From Euglena gracilis (Eukaryota > Euglenida > Euglenophyceae > Euglenales): DNA of 64,000 nt. A program made the position numbers and the translations under genes. Location of the stretch: NCBI GenBank assembly GCA_039621445.1, contig CP154955.1:24142064-24206063 (forward strand), read 5' to 3'. Within the stretch, counting starts at the first letter, position 1; each line of letters opens with the position of its first letter. The notes below the pieces were generated by a model. The model was given only the letters and a program-made list of their open reading frames with translations, ran no database searches and was not told where the DNA came from. Shown piece by piece: positions 22,355 through 31,631 of the stretch.

Positions 22355-24001
22355 ATGATCAGCGACTGCAGAGAAATAAATCAGCAGTTTCAAGTAAAAC
22401 CTTTCAGGCTGGATCATATCCAGCACATTTTCCCAGTTTTGGAAAAAGGCCACTGGGCAGCAAAAATAGACCTGAAGGATGCCTATTTCCATATTCCATT
22501 AAGTCCAGGCCTAAGGCCATTTTTAAGACATCAGGTAGGGGGGCAGACCTGGGAATTTCAAACAGGCTGCTTTGGGCTAAATGTAATGCCCCAAATTTTC
22601 ATGTCAGTAATGAAGACATTCGAAAAACTGTGGAGAAAAAGGGGCATCCAGGTCTTTATTTACCTGGACGACATTTTACTGGTGGCCCCCACCCAAAACA
22701 TTTTGCAAAATCACCTGAACAGAGTTGTCAAAGATTTGCTGGATTCTGGGTTCAAAATCAATGTGAAAAAGTCTACCCTGCAGCCCACCCAAGTGGTAAC
22801 CCACCTGGGGTTTCAACTGAACTTCCAGGAAGGAAAGTTACAAGTGCCCCCCCAGAAAGTCAAAACTATAAAAAAGGAGCTGGGGAAAATCGTGAAAAAA
22901 GATTACATGTCAAAAAGGCAGTTGGCTGCCATTTTGGGTCAAATAAGATGCAATCTAATGGCCCTGCCCTTTTTAAGGGCTTTTACAGACACCCTGGCAA
23001 ATTTTTTGGTGGCAAAGTCCACAGCCCCCTGGGACTCAAAACACCCCATTTCCCAGGAAATCAAGGCCCAATTAAGGGAAATAAAAACTCTATTGGACAC
23101 CTGGGGGGGCAGACCCTTCACCCAAAATGCAACCAGAGAGTTGCACTCAGACAGCAGCACCCATGCCTGGGGGGGGCTGGACATCCACACAGGAGAAATT
23201 GTGCAGGAATTTTGGAGAAAAGACTCCATTTTACACATCAATGTAAAGGAGCTCAGTGCAGCTATAAACACTGTGAAAAGTTTGAGCAAACCTGGAGAAA
23301 CAGTTTCTTTGTCTGTGGACAACCAGGTAATCTACTATTACCTAACAAAAGGTGGGGGCAGAAAAGACCCCTTCAACAAAATGCTAAGACCATTTTTCAA
23401 ATGGTGCATGGAGCACCAAGTAAACCTCCAAGTCAACTGGGTGCCTTCAAAGGAATGCCTAGCAGACCCCATAAGCAGATGGGAAATGGACAGGGGGGAT
23501 TATTCTTTAGACCCCCAACTTTTTCAATGGTTGAGACAGCAATTCCAAAATTTCATAAATCTGGAAACAGATTTATTTGCCTCCCCAGGCAACAAAAAAC
23601 TGCCCAATTTTGTGGCCAGGTGGCCCCATTGGGAGGCCACAGCGGTAAATGCACTACAATGTCCACTGGACAACATGGGGGATCTTTATGCAAACCCCCC
23701 CTGGTCAATAATCCAACAATTTCTGCCCAGGTTGAAAATGTTTCCCCAGACCAAAGTTTTGATGGTCACCCCCTACTGGGATTCAGCAACATGGTGGCCC
23801 CAATTAATAAAAATGAAAGTGCCAGGGACCCCCTGCCTGAAAATCACCCCCTACAGGGGTATGTTCACCAATTGCAGGGGGGAACAAATGCCACCCCCCA
23901 GGTGGCCCCTACTTTGCATGATTTGCTCAGGCAAATTTTGGAGGGGAAACAAATTCAGGTTAAAACCATTGAAGATTTCCTGGGGAGAAACCCCAGTTTA
24001 A
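22355..24001 (+). CDS. DIRS copy 1 RT, RNase H and Dam-like domain
   Basis: 548 residues. RT: MISDCREINQQ, IDLKDAYFHIPLS (catalytic Asp), GCFGLNVMPQIF, and YLDDILLVAP (22,661-22,672). RNase H: LHSDSSTHAWGG, ILHINVKELSA, LSVDNQVIYY and LADPISRWEM supply the acidic residues. C-terminal domain: ETDLFASPGNKKL and LYANPPWSIIQQ (NPPW at 23,693-23,704), the pattern of Dam-type N6-adenine methyltransferase domains known from DIRS elements. The first part of RT motif 1 (upstream of MISD) lies in the previous frame because of the one-base shift, so this ORF alone is slightly truncated. It overlaps the recombinase ORF by about 210 bp. Confidence 0.9.
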   Translation: MISDCREINQQFQVKPFRLDHIQHIFPVLEKGHWAAKIDLKDAYFHIPLSPGLRPFLRHQVGGQTWEFQTGCFGLNVMPQIFMSVMKTFEKLWRKRGIQVFIYLDDILLVAPTQNILQNHLNRVVKDLLDSGFKINVKKSTLQPTQVVTHLGFQLNFQEGKLQVPPQKVKTIKKELGKIVKKDYMSKRQLAAILGQIRCNLMALPFLRAFTDTLANFLVAKSTAPWDSKHPISQEIKAQLREIKTLLDTWGGRPFTQNATRELHSDSSTHAWGGLDIHTGEIVQEFWRKDSILHINVKELSAAINTVKSLSKPGETVSLSVDNQVIYYYLTKGGGRKDPFNKMLRPFFKWCMEHQVNLQVNWVPSKECLADPISRWEMDRGDYSLDPQLFQWLRQQFQNFINLETDLFASPGNKKLPNFVARWPHWEATAVNALQCPLDNMGDLYANPPWSIIQQFLPRLKMFPQTKVLMVTPYWDSATWWPQLIKMKVPGTPCLKITPYRGMFTNCRGEQMPPPRWPLLCMICSGKFWRGNKFRLKPLKISWGETPV

Positions 24002-25125
24002 AACGTTATCAGAGTGCTTTTGCACTTCTGTGGGTAATTTTGGAACACATGGGGGTGCCCCCCCCTGAAGCCACCACTGACCAAGTGGCTGACGCTTTAA
24101 TACAATTATTCCAATTTTCAAAGGCCCAAGCCCGTAATGCATACAGTGCAATGCTTTTGATTCCTGGGTTTGGTGGACTGAGATTCCACACCCTATTAAC
24201 CCCCTACAAGAGGCTTTGGAACCAAAATCTGGAGAAGTATGGGGCATTTTGGGATCCCCTCCCAATCCTCCTGGGGCTGGCCAAGGCCCCTATGCCCACT
24301 GATATTTGTACATTGCGTACCCAGCTGATTTTTTGCTCACGAGTTCTCTGTTTATATCGATCCTCTGACTTGGCACAAGTCAAACGAACCACCAGTGTGT
24401 TGGGTAGGGCACCCTACATCAAAATTAAGCGTAAAGGGCAAAAATTTCACAAGTGGGAGAGGGTTGTGTCCATACCCCAGTGTCCCCAAATAAGCCCATT
24501 TCATTTAATGATGTGTTATGTGACTGCCACACGTTTATTCGTCAAACCTGGGGGCCCCCTCCTAATTTCATTAAAACCCCCCTTCAGAGCCATAAGTGCA
24601 GACACTGTGGCTTCTATCACAAAAGATTTTTTGGCCAAACATGGGGTGACTCCCCAGGTGTGGGGGGCCCACTCCACCAGAGGGGCAGGAGTTGGTTTAC
24701 TGAAAAAATTGGGCCTTTCTGCCCAAGAAGTTTGTGAAATTGGCCAGTGGAGGGGGGTGGAGGCTTTTACAGCCCATTATCAACGACTGGGTGCCCAAGG
24801 TGCCCTGGAAAATGCCCTGGCCCCCCTAATTTCAGTGCACAATCTGGCCTCACAAGGGCAAAGTGCGGAGCCCGAGGTGTCTCGTACTCCCTCGAGGAAA
24901 ACCGACCAGGGAGGAAGGGACACCGAGGGCGAAGCACAAAGACCTTGTGAGCCCGACCCCCCCACCCGTAAAAGAAAATTTGTCTTCAAAAGCCCTCGGT
25001 CAGAGAGTGGGGGCCAGGGGGGGGAGAGGGGGGGGACCCCCCCCAAGGGCAAGAAGTCACGTCGCCAAGTCGGAGCAGCATCGTCAGCCAACTCCGGCGA
25101 GGCGGCACTAAGCAGGGACTCCTAA
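23791..25125 (+). CDS. DIRS copy 1 tyrosine recombinase
   Basis: Read in the frame of the N-terminal ORF; ATG at 23,791 is a plausible start. The core-binding region holds DLLRQILEGKQIQVKTIEDF. The catalytic domain shows CLYRSSDLAQVKR (first Arg), AHSTRGAGVGLLKKLG (HxxR box, HSTR at 24,670-24,681) and GQWRGVEAFTAHYQRL (Trp and nucleophilic Tyr). All key residues are present, so the enzyme looks intact. It would integrate a circular cDNA copy into the genome. The ORF runs on through the internal complementary region and a G-rich tail into the right inverted repeat, so the real C-terminus may be near 24,880. Confidence 0.9.
   Translation: MVAPINKNESARDPLPENHPLQGYVHQLQGGTNATPQVAPTLHDLLRQILEGKQIQVKTIEDFLGRNPSLKRYQSAFALLWVILEHMGVPPPEATTDQVADALIQLFQFSKAQARNAYSAMLLIPGFGGLRFHTLLTPYKRLWNQNLEKYGAFWDPLPILLGLAKAPMPTDICTLRTQLIFCSRVLCLYRSSDLAQVKRTTSVLGRAPYIKIKRKGQKFHKWERVVSIPQCPQISPFHLMMCYVTATRLFVKPGGPLLISLKPPFRAISADTVASITKDFLAKHGVTPQVWGAHSTRGAGVGLLKKLGLSAQEVCEIGQWRGVEAFTAHYQRLGAQGALENALAPLISVHNLASQGQSAEPEVSRTPSRKTDQGGRDTEGEAQRPCEPDPPTRKRKFVFKSPRSESGGQGGERGGTPPKGKKSRRQVGAASSANSGEAALSRDS
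24846..24951 (+). repeat. DIRS copy 1 internal complementary region (circle junction)
   Basis: It consists of the right terminal arm (CTCACAAGGGCAAAG...CCCGAGGTGT, to 24,880), two bases, then the left terminal arm (CGTACTCCCTCGAGG...CTTGTGA). It is a copy of the joined ends, as expected for the DIRS replication model. Confidence 0.85.
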
Positions 25126-25207
25126 CCCAACGCAGCAAACAATCCAAACAACACCGCCGGCGAGCAAGGCATGGCCTCACAAGGGCAAAGTGCGGAGCCC
25201 GAGGTGT
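25084..25207 (+). repeat. DIRS copy 1 right terminus (inverted-repeat core plus arm Q)
   Basis: Core 25,084-25,130 mirrors the left core. The outer arm ends CAAAGTGCGGAGCCCGAGGT at about 25,207, where R2-like sequence resumes. Confidence 0.85.
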
Positions 25208-25794
25208 CGTGCTTTGCCCGGGACTTGGCATGGGAGTCTTGGTACCTCGACGACGGCCACATCGTGGGGAAACCAGCAGTGGTGTTGGCCCGCCTCCATG
25301 ACCTCAGCACGGTCCTGGAGCGAGTAGGCCTCCACCTCAATTTGGCCAAGTGCAAATTTTGGGGACCTGGGATGCAAACGGTCAATCAAGCCGGGCCACA
25401 TTACCCAGACGGTTTGGCAGAAGACCACTTGGGACGACAAGTGCCCGTGATTCCCTTTGGAGGACCGAGGGGCATCACGACCCTGGGCGTCCCAATTGAT
25501 GCCCCGCGGGAGCATCGCACAGCACAAGAGGACACGCCAAGAGCACCACAATGCCAAGCCGTGTGGGAAGAGACCGTGGACAGGGCGACCTTGCTCCTGG
25601 AACGGCTCAGGGGATACCCAGAGGGGCAAGTGCGGCACGCACTCTTGCGGTACTGTCTTGACGGATGTCGGGTGGTCCACCTCCTCCGATCAACGGAGAG
25701 AGAAAACGCACGGGACTCCCCGCTCATTCTCAGGGCACGGCTGCAGGAAGCCGTACAAGATCTCCTCGGACTGGGAATCACCGAGAGTTCATGA
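25208..25794 (+). CDS. R2-like ORF, part 3: RT motif C and thumb
   Basis: Resumes with DLAWESWYLDDGHIVGKP (catalytic YLDD at 25,243-25,254), then LHLNLAKCKFWGPGM (motif D/E region), the thumb, and RLRGYPEGQVRHALLRYC. The frame ends in TGA at 25,792-25,794 because two bases are missing relative to element 2 near 25,790, where element 2 reads GIAESTWDQVSLPIR. Confidence 0.85.
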
Positions 25795-26066
25795 TCAAGT
25801 CTCCCTGCCCATCCGCCAAGGAGGACTCGGAATCTCGGACCCCGAAGTGTTGCAACCCGCGGCACGGATGGCGGCCTTGCTGAATCTGGGGATGCACGGC
25901 AGCCAAGCAGTGGGGGTGCCAGCCTCGGTGTTGGCAACCCCATCCCCGGACATGCAAGACACGCTACAACGGTTGCAGCAACAGCTTGGCCCCAACATGG
26001 ATCCCGTGGCTAGCTGGCTCGCAGGCACCACCCCACTCTCCTCCGCAGCACCAGAACACGCCACCT
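25795..26066 (+). pseudogene. R2-like ORF, part 4 (frameshifted linker)
   Basis: Continues in another frame (DQVSLPIRQGGLGISDPE to WLAGTTPLSS) and is cut at 26,066 by DIRS-like copy 2. The segment links RT and endonuclease. Confidence 0.8.
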
Positions 26067-26360
26067 CGTACTCCCTCGAGGAAAACCGACCAGGGAGGAA
26101 GGGACACCGAGGGCGAAGCACAAAGACCTTGTGAGGCCATGCCTTGCTCGCCGGCGGTGTTGTTTGGATTGTTTGCTGCGTTGGGTTAGGAGTCCCTGCT
26201 TAGTGCCGCCTCGCCGGAGTTGGCTGACGATGCTGCTCCGACTTGGCGACGTGACTTCTTGCCCCTGGGGGGGGTCCCCCCCCTCTCCCCCCCCTGGCCC
26301 CCACTGTCTGACCGAGGGCTTTTGAAGACAAATTTTCTTTTACGGGTGGGGGGGTCGGGC

Positions 26361-26466
26361 TCACAAGGTCTTTGTGCTTCGCCCTCGGTGTCCCTTCCTC
26401 CCTGGTCGGTTTTCCTCGAGGGAGTACGGCACAACTCAGGCTCAGCACTTTGCCCTTGTGAGGCCA
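26361..26466 (-). repeat. DIRS copy 2 internal complementary region
   Basis: On the minus strand it reads arm Q' then arm P, the same order as in copy 1, with several substitutions in the Q' part. Confidence 0.8.
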
Positions 26467-26469
26467 GAT

Positions 26470-27530
26470 TGTGCACTGAAATTATGGGCCAGTGCTGGCA
26501 TTCCAGGGCACCTTTGGGCACCCAGTCGTTGATATGGGCTGTAAAAGCCTCCACCCCCCCACTGGCCAATTTCGCAAACTTCTTGGGCATAAAGGCCAAT
26601 TTTTTTTCAGTAAACCAACTCCTGCCCCTCTGGTGGAGTGGGCCCCCCACCTGGGTAGTCACACCATGTTTGGCCAAAAAATCTTTTGTGATAGAAGCAA
26701 CAGTGTCTGCACTTATTGCTCTGAAGGGGGGTTTTAATGAAATTAGGAGGGGGCCCCCAGGTCTGACGAATGAACGTGTGGCAGCCACATAACACCATTA
26801 AATGAAATAGGCTTATTTGGGGACACTTGTGTATGGACAGAACGTTCTCTCACTTGTGAGATTTTTGCCCTTTACGCTTAAGTTGGATGTAGGGTGCCCT
26901 ACCCAACACACTGGTGGTTCGTTTGACTTGTGCCAAGTCAGAGGATCGATATAAACAGAGAATTCGTGAGCAAAAAATCAGCTGGGTACGCAATGTACAA
27001 ATATCAGTGGGCATAGGGGCCTTGGCCAGCCCCAGGAGGATTGGGAGGGGATCCCAAAATGCCCCATACTTCTCCAGATTTTGGTTCCAAAGCCTCTTGT
27101 AGGGGGTTAAAAGGGTGTGGAATCTCAGTCCACCAAACCCAGGAATCAAAAGCATTGCACTGTATGCATTACGGGCTTGGGCCTTTGAAAATTGGAATAA
27201 TTGTATTAAAGCGTCAGCCACTTGGTCAGTGGTGGCTTCAGGGGGGGGCACCCCCATGTGTTCCAAAATTACCCACAGAAGTGCAAAAGCACTCTGATAA
27301 CGTTTTAAACTGGGGTTTCTCCCCAGGAAATCTTCAATGGTTTTAACCTGAATTTGTTTCCCCTCCAAAATTTGCCTGAGCAAATCATGCAAAGTAGGGG
27401 CCACCTGGGGGGTGGCATTTGTTCCCCCCTGCAATTGGTGAACATACCCCTGTAGGGGGTGATTTTCAGGCAGGGGGTCCCTGGCACTTTCATTTTTATT
27501 AATTGGGGCCACCATGTGGCTGAATCCCAG
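26470..27530 (-). pseudogene. DIRS copy 2 tyrosine recombinase, broken
   Basis: Starts with HMVAPINKNES near 27,515 and matches the copy 1 enzyme through CLYRSSDLAQVKR. A TGA replaces the Trp after HK (stop at 26,850-26,852). Farther on, one base is missing in the G-run before the HSTR box, so the catalytic HxxR is lost from frame (translation gives GGPLHQRGRSWF). The active-site Tyr region is also altered. Confidence 0.85.
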
Positions 27531-27816
27531 TAGGGGGTGACCATCAAAACTTTGGTCTGGGGAAACATTTTCAATCTGGGCAGAAATTTTTGGATTATTG
27601 ACCAGGGGGGGTTTGCATAAAGATCCCCCATGTTGTCCAGTGGACATTGTAGTGCATTTACTGCTGTGGCCTCCCAATGGGGCCACCTGGCCACAAAATT
27701 GGGCAGTTTTTTGTTGCCTGGGGAGGCAAATAAATCTGTTTCCAGATTTATGAAATTTTGGAATTGCTGTCTTAACCATTGAAAAAGTTGGGGGTCTAAA
27801 GAATAATCCCCCCTGT
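27305..27816 (-). pseudogene. DIRS copy 2 RNase H tail and Dam-like domain, out of frame
   Basis: Encodes the Dam-like C-terminus (LYANPPWSIIQKFLPRLK) in the frame separated from the RT by one extra C near 27,817 (GAAATCGGACAGG here, GAAATGGACAGG in copy 1). Confidence 0.85.
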
Positions 27817-30320
27817 CCGATTTCCCATCTGCTTATGGGGTCTGCTAGGCATTCCTTTGAAGGCACCCAGTTGACTTGGAGGTTTACTTGGTGCTCCATG
27901 CACCATTTGAAAAATGGTCTTAGCATTTTGTTGAAGGGGTCTTTTCTGCCCCCACCTTTTGTTAGGTAATAGTAGATTACCTGGTTGTCCACAGACAAAG
28001 AAACTGTTTCTCCAGGTTTGCTCAAACTTTTCACAGTGTTTATTGCTGCACTGAGCTCCTTTACATTGATGTGTAAAATGGAGTCTTTTCTCCAAAATTC
28101 CTGCACAATTTCTCCTGTGTGGATGTCCAGCCCCCCCCAGGCATGGGTGCTGCTGTCTGAGTGCAACTCTCTGGTTGCATTTTGGGGGAAGGGTCTGCCC
28201 CCCCAGGTGTCCAATAGAGTTTTTATTTCCCTTAATTGGGCCTTGATTTCCTGGGAAATGGGGTGTTTTGAGTCCCAGGGGGCTGTGGACTTTGCCACCA
28301 AAAAATTTGCCAGGGTGTCTGTAAAAGCCCTTAAAAAGGGCAGGGCCATTAGATTGCATCTTATTTGACCCAAAATGGCAGCCAACTGCCTTTTTGACAT
28401 GTAATCTTTTTTCACGATTTTTCCCAGCTCCTTTTTTATAGTTTTGACTTTCTGGGGGGGCACTTGTAACTTTCCTTCCTGGAAGTTCAGTTGAAACCCC
28501 AGGTGGGTTACCACTTGGGTGGGCTGCAGGGTAGACTTTTTCACATTGATTTTGAACCCAGAATCCAGCAAATCTTTGACAACTCTGTTCAGGTGACTTT
28601 GCAAAATGTTTTGGGTGGGGGCCACCAGTAAAATGTCGTCCAGGTAAATAAAGACCTGGATGCCCCTTTTTCTCCACAGTTTTTCGAATGTCTTCATTAC
28701 TGACATGAAAATTTGGGGCATTACATTTAGCCCAAAACAGCCTGCTTGAAATTCCCAGGTCTGCCCCCCTACCTGATGCCTCAAAAATGGCCTTAGGCCA
28801 GGACTTAATGGAATATGGAAATAGGCATCCTTTAGGTCTATTTTTGCTGCCCAGTGGCCTTTTTCCAAAACTGGGAAAATGTGCTGGATATGATCCAGCT
28901 TGAAAGGTTTTACTTGAAACTGCTGATTTATTTCTCTGCAGTCGCTGATCATTCTCCATTTTGTTGTTCCCCCCTCTGGTTTCGAAATTAGAAACCATGG
29001 GATTAAATGCTGGGATTCTGAATCCCAAACTCGTTTTATTGACCCAGTTTTTTCGTAATCCAGCAGAATTTTTTCTGCCTGGTTCAGGTCCAGATTGGCC
29101 CTGGGTTTTGGGTGTGTGGACAATTTTGGGGGATTTACCCAGGGGGGTTGAATTCCATTTTTGATTAATTGACATGTTGCTGGGGGGGAATTTTTTGACC
29201 ACCATTTTAGACTTTTCTGAAGTCTCTGGTACAGGGGGGTATCTCCCCATTTTTCCTCCATGGAATTTATTTCCTGAATCAGATGATGGTTTAGGGGCTG
29301 GGTGGGGGGTGTTGGACATTTCACAGCCCCTATAGCCCCTAGGGCTTGAGCCCTTGGAAAAAGCAAATGTTCCTGGGGGGGTGTGCATGCACTCTCCTCT
29401 CTTCTCACTCTCTCTCTGGAGCGTCTTGTTGTTGGAATACATACCATAGGGCTTACTGCCCCTGTTTGGCCTATCTGGTCTGCTTGATGTTGATGGGGTT
29501 GGTAGCCATACCATAGGGGGGCCTCTGAGGGTCCCCCCTTTTTTGATTGAATAAATGCTGGTGGGGAGTCTCCCCCTTCCTGTTGCCAGCTGGCCCCTGG
29601 GGGGCAATCTTCCTCCTGGGGCTGGGCAGGGGGCTGCCCATTTAAGTACAAAGCCCTTGCAGGGCTGACCATTAGCTTCTGGGGGGCCTGTGAAGGACCT
29701 CCCTTGTGGCTTTGTTGTAATTTCTGATCTTCTTGTTGACTTTTCTGGCCCCAGTGGCCTTGATGATAAAGGCCCCAATGGCCTGATTCGGTTCTGGGTC
29801 GCCATGCCCATTTGAAATCTGGAGGGGTTCTTGGGGCCCCACCCTTGACCCCTGAGGGGTGATGTGAATGAGAAAGGGTGGGGGGGGTGTGTTTGACCTT
29901 TTCTGCCCCTGCCATGTCCTGTGGGGCCCTGGTGCTGGTGGCCACCTTGGCCTTTGTTCCAGCGACTTTTGATGCCGTCATGGCTGGTTGTGCCGTCATG
30001 GCCTGTGCGGTTTTGGCTGCCATAGCCCCGCTTGAATGTATTTTGTGTTTTGAACCGATGGCCTCCATGGCCCTGGTTCCAATGGCCGTAGAGGCCAGCT
30101 GGTTGTTGTCTCTGCCCCTTGCGGGGTCTTCTGACCACTGTCTGCCAGGGTCCGTGGCCATCACTTTGGGGGGTTTGGGTGTTGGAAATTTCTGTGGGGA
30201 AATTTTCTTTTGGGGAAGGGGCAGCCACGGTTCGCCACAGTCGACCCGCGTCGTCAGGTTGTCCAGCTGCTGCTGCTGCCGCTTGACGTTCTCCAGCGCT
30301 GTGCTTCTTTGAAGTTGCAT
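27817..30320 (-). CDS. DIRS copy 2 N-terminal ORF fused to RT-RNase H
   Basis: A continuous frame of about 830 residues. The N-terminus has a coiled-coil-like start (LENVKRQQQQLDNLTTRV) and then Gly/Gln/Ala/His-rich low complexity. At about residue 470 it passes directly into RT (EGGTTKWRMISDCREINQQ), showing the likely ancestral gag-RT fusion. The RT has YLDDILLVAP and the RNase H LADPISRWEI; the frame is then lost. The N-terminal 300 residues differ strongly from copy 1 (different repeats, same composition), while RT is nearly identical, so the N-terminal region evolves fast or was exchanged. Confidence 0.85.
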
Positions 30321-30608
30321 TTCTCATTGAACTCTTTCGAAAAATTCAACAACTTTTGATTTGAGTTTCTGCACGAGCGTGACTTTCTGGATAATTTGAA
30401 TTGATTGATTGTCTTCTTCTTTTCTCAATTGCTGAGGTATTTGACGTTCCTTTCTTCTGGGTGTCGAAGGGCAAATTAGGAATCAGCCAACTCCGGCGAA
30501 AAAAGGCACTAGGCAGGGACTCCTAACCCAACGCAGCAAACAATCCAAACAACACCGCCGGCGAGCAAGGCATGGCCTCACAAGGGCAAAGTGCGGAGCC
30601 CGAGGTGT

Positions 30609-31416
30609 CCAACGGTGGTGGGCGGAGAAAGTGGCGGAAATGCAGAGCCAGCGAGTCGACGCGGTCGGCTCTGCCAGGGACCGGGTGAGACGGGCTTGCC
30701 AAAAGGGACCGGTGGCAACGGGATGGCTGCGGACTTTGCCCAGCAAGGCACAGCACACAGCTTTCTCGGACACCCAATACCGGCTGCTACTACGGTGGTG
30801 GCTTGGCCTGCCCATCCTCCCTTCAGGGGTCACGCTGCCGGGGTGCCCACTGTGTCGGGGGTCCATTGATCCCTTCGGGGATCACTTCGTCTGCTGCGAG
30901 CAGAATGGAAACACCCAACGGCACAATGCATTCCGAGATGCTTTTGCGGCGATGTGTGCCCGGTACAACATTGCGGTGGAGAAGGAGGCAGAGTGTTTGG
31001 CGAACAAAAGACCAGCCGACATTCTCCTCATCAACTGGTCACGGGGGCAACACGTGGCAGTTGATTTCGTCTGCAGCCACCCCGCGGGGCTGGGAGAGCA
31101 CCCACTGGTGGTGGACAATGCCCGCAGGCATTGCAACCAGGTGGAAACCAGGAAAGTGCAGACGGATGGCCCCCCGTGTCAGGCGAAGGGGTGGGGCTTC
31201 TCACCCTTCGGCCTGAGCACATGGGGAGGCCTGGGGACCTCTGCCAAGGCGGTGCTGTTTGAGGTCACCAAAAGGGCCACCGCAGACATGCGGGGATGGC
31301 CAAAGACAAGGGCCCTGCAAGAAATGCAGGAAGCACTATCGGTGACACTCATGCGCCACGTGGCGCGGCAGCTTTCCGCCAGGGACCGCGTGGAGGAGGC
31401 CCTCCACCCATGGTAA
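30609..31416 (+). CDS. R2-like ORF, part 5: restriction-like endonuclease
   Basis: After DIRS copy 2 the frame resumes with QRWWAEKVAEMQSQRVDAV. CPLCRGSIDPFGDHFVCC, followed by NTQRHNAFRDAF, is the C-C-H-C type knuckle found before the endonuclease of R2-clade elements. RPADILLINWSRGQHVAVDF carries the PD...D core of the PD-(D/E)XK nuclease, which nicks the target to prime reverse transcription. The protein ends LHPW at TAA 31,414-31,416, the same position as in element 2. Confidence 0.85.
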
Positions 31417-31562
31417 GTCCCCAACCCCCACCGCAGACCACACCAAAAGCGAGCAAGACCAAGACCAAGACGGCCACAACCCACAAAGCGCGGAGGTTCC
31501 CCACGGAAACACCCCCCCCAAAAAGGCGGCCCCCCCCCACACCAAAAAAAAAAAAAAACGAA
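31417..31562 (+). other. 3' UTR of R2-like element 1
   Basis: Homologous to 62,459-62,600 of element 2 (ccaccgcagac, gcgcggaggttc, aaaaggcggcc) but ends at an A-run, 31,544-31,558, plus CGAA. It is shorter than the 3' UTR of element 2. Confidence 0.7.
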
Positions 31563-31631
31563 GCGGATGCCTGTGGAGATGAAGCCCTGTCCTGCTTCAC
31601 TTGTGCCTCCATAGCAGTCCATGACCAAGGG

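Larger units (their letters stand above)
20705..25207 (+). mobile_element. DIRS1-like tyrosine-recombinase retrotransposon, copy 1
   Basis: About 4.5 kb, inserted in the RT of R2-like element 1 with no target-site duplication, as expected for recombinase-mediated integration. Order: left end (terminal arm P plus inverted-repeat core), N-terminal ORF, RT-RNase H-Dam-like ORF, overlapping tyrosine recombinase ORF, internal complementary region, right inverted repeat and arm Q. This is the DIRS1 layout. RT and recombinase catalytic motifs are intact. One extra A near 22,350 puts the N-terminal ORF and the RT in different frames; in copy 2 they are continuous. Confidence 0.9.
26067..30608 (-). 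mobile_element. DIRS1-like tyrosine-recombinase retrotransposon, copy 2
   Basis: 4.54 kb, minus strand, inserted cleanly between CACCT and CCAACGG of the R2-like ORF; the empty site is visible in element 2 near 61,650. It closely matches copy 1 through RT and recombinase. The terminal arms are exchanged relative to copy 1: arm Q at its 5' end (30,608) and arm P at its 3' end (26,067). N-terminal ORF and RT are in one frame, but a one-base insertion near 27,817 shifts the RNase H tail. The recombinase has a TGG-to-TGA stop and a one-base deletion at the HxxR box, so this copy cannot supply recombinase. Confidence 0.9.
17971..31562 (+). mobile_element. R2-like non-LTR retrotransposon 1 (full length, multiply interrupted)
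   Basis: A 10-bp direct repeat GCGGATGCCT (17,961-17,970 and 31,563-31,572) flanks the element. It has a 5' leader of about 157 bp, one long ORF (zinc fingers, RT, restriction-like endonuclease) and an A-rich 3' end (A-run at 31,544-31,558). Removing three later insertions (19,713-20,351; 20,705-25,207; 26,067-30,608) leaves about 3.9 kb, a normal length for R2-type elements. Homology to element 2 defines the insertion points. The long random-looking target duplication shows it is not inserted at the classical R2 rDNA site. It is inactive through these insertions and a 2-bp deletion near 25,790. Confidence 0.85.

Noticed and set aside
20983-25125. A single 1,380-residue protein
   Set aside because: The frame is open throughout, but between 22,355 and about 23,790 the conserved RT is read in a different frame; only the N-terminal and recombinase parts of this frame are meaningful.
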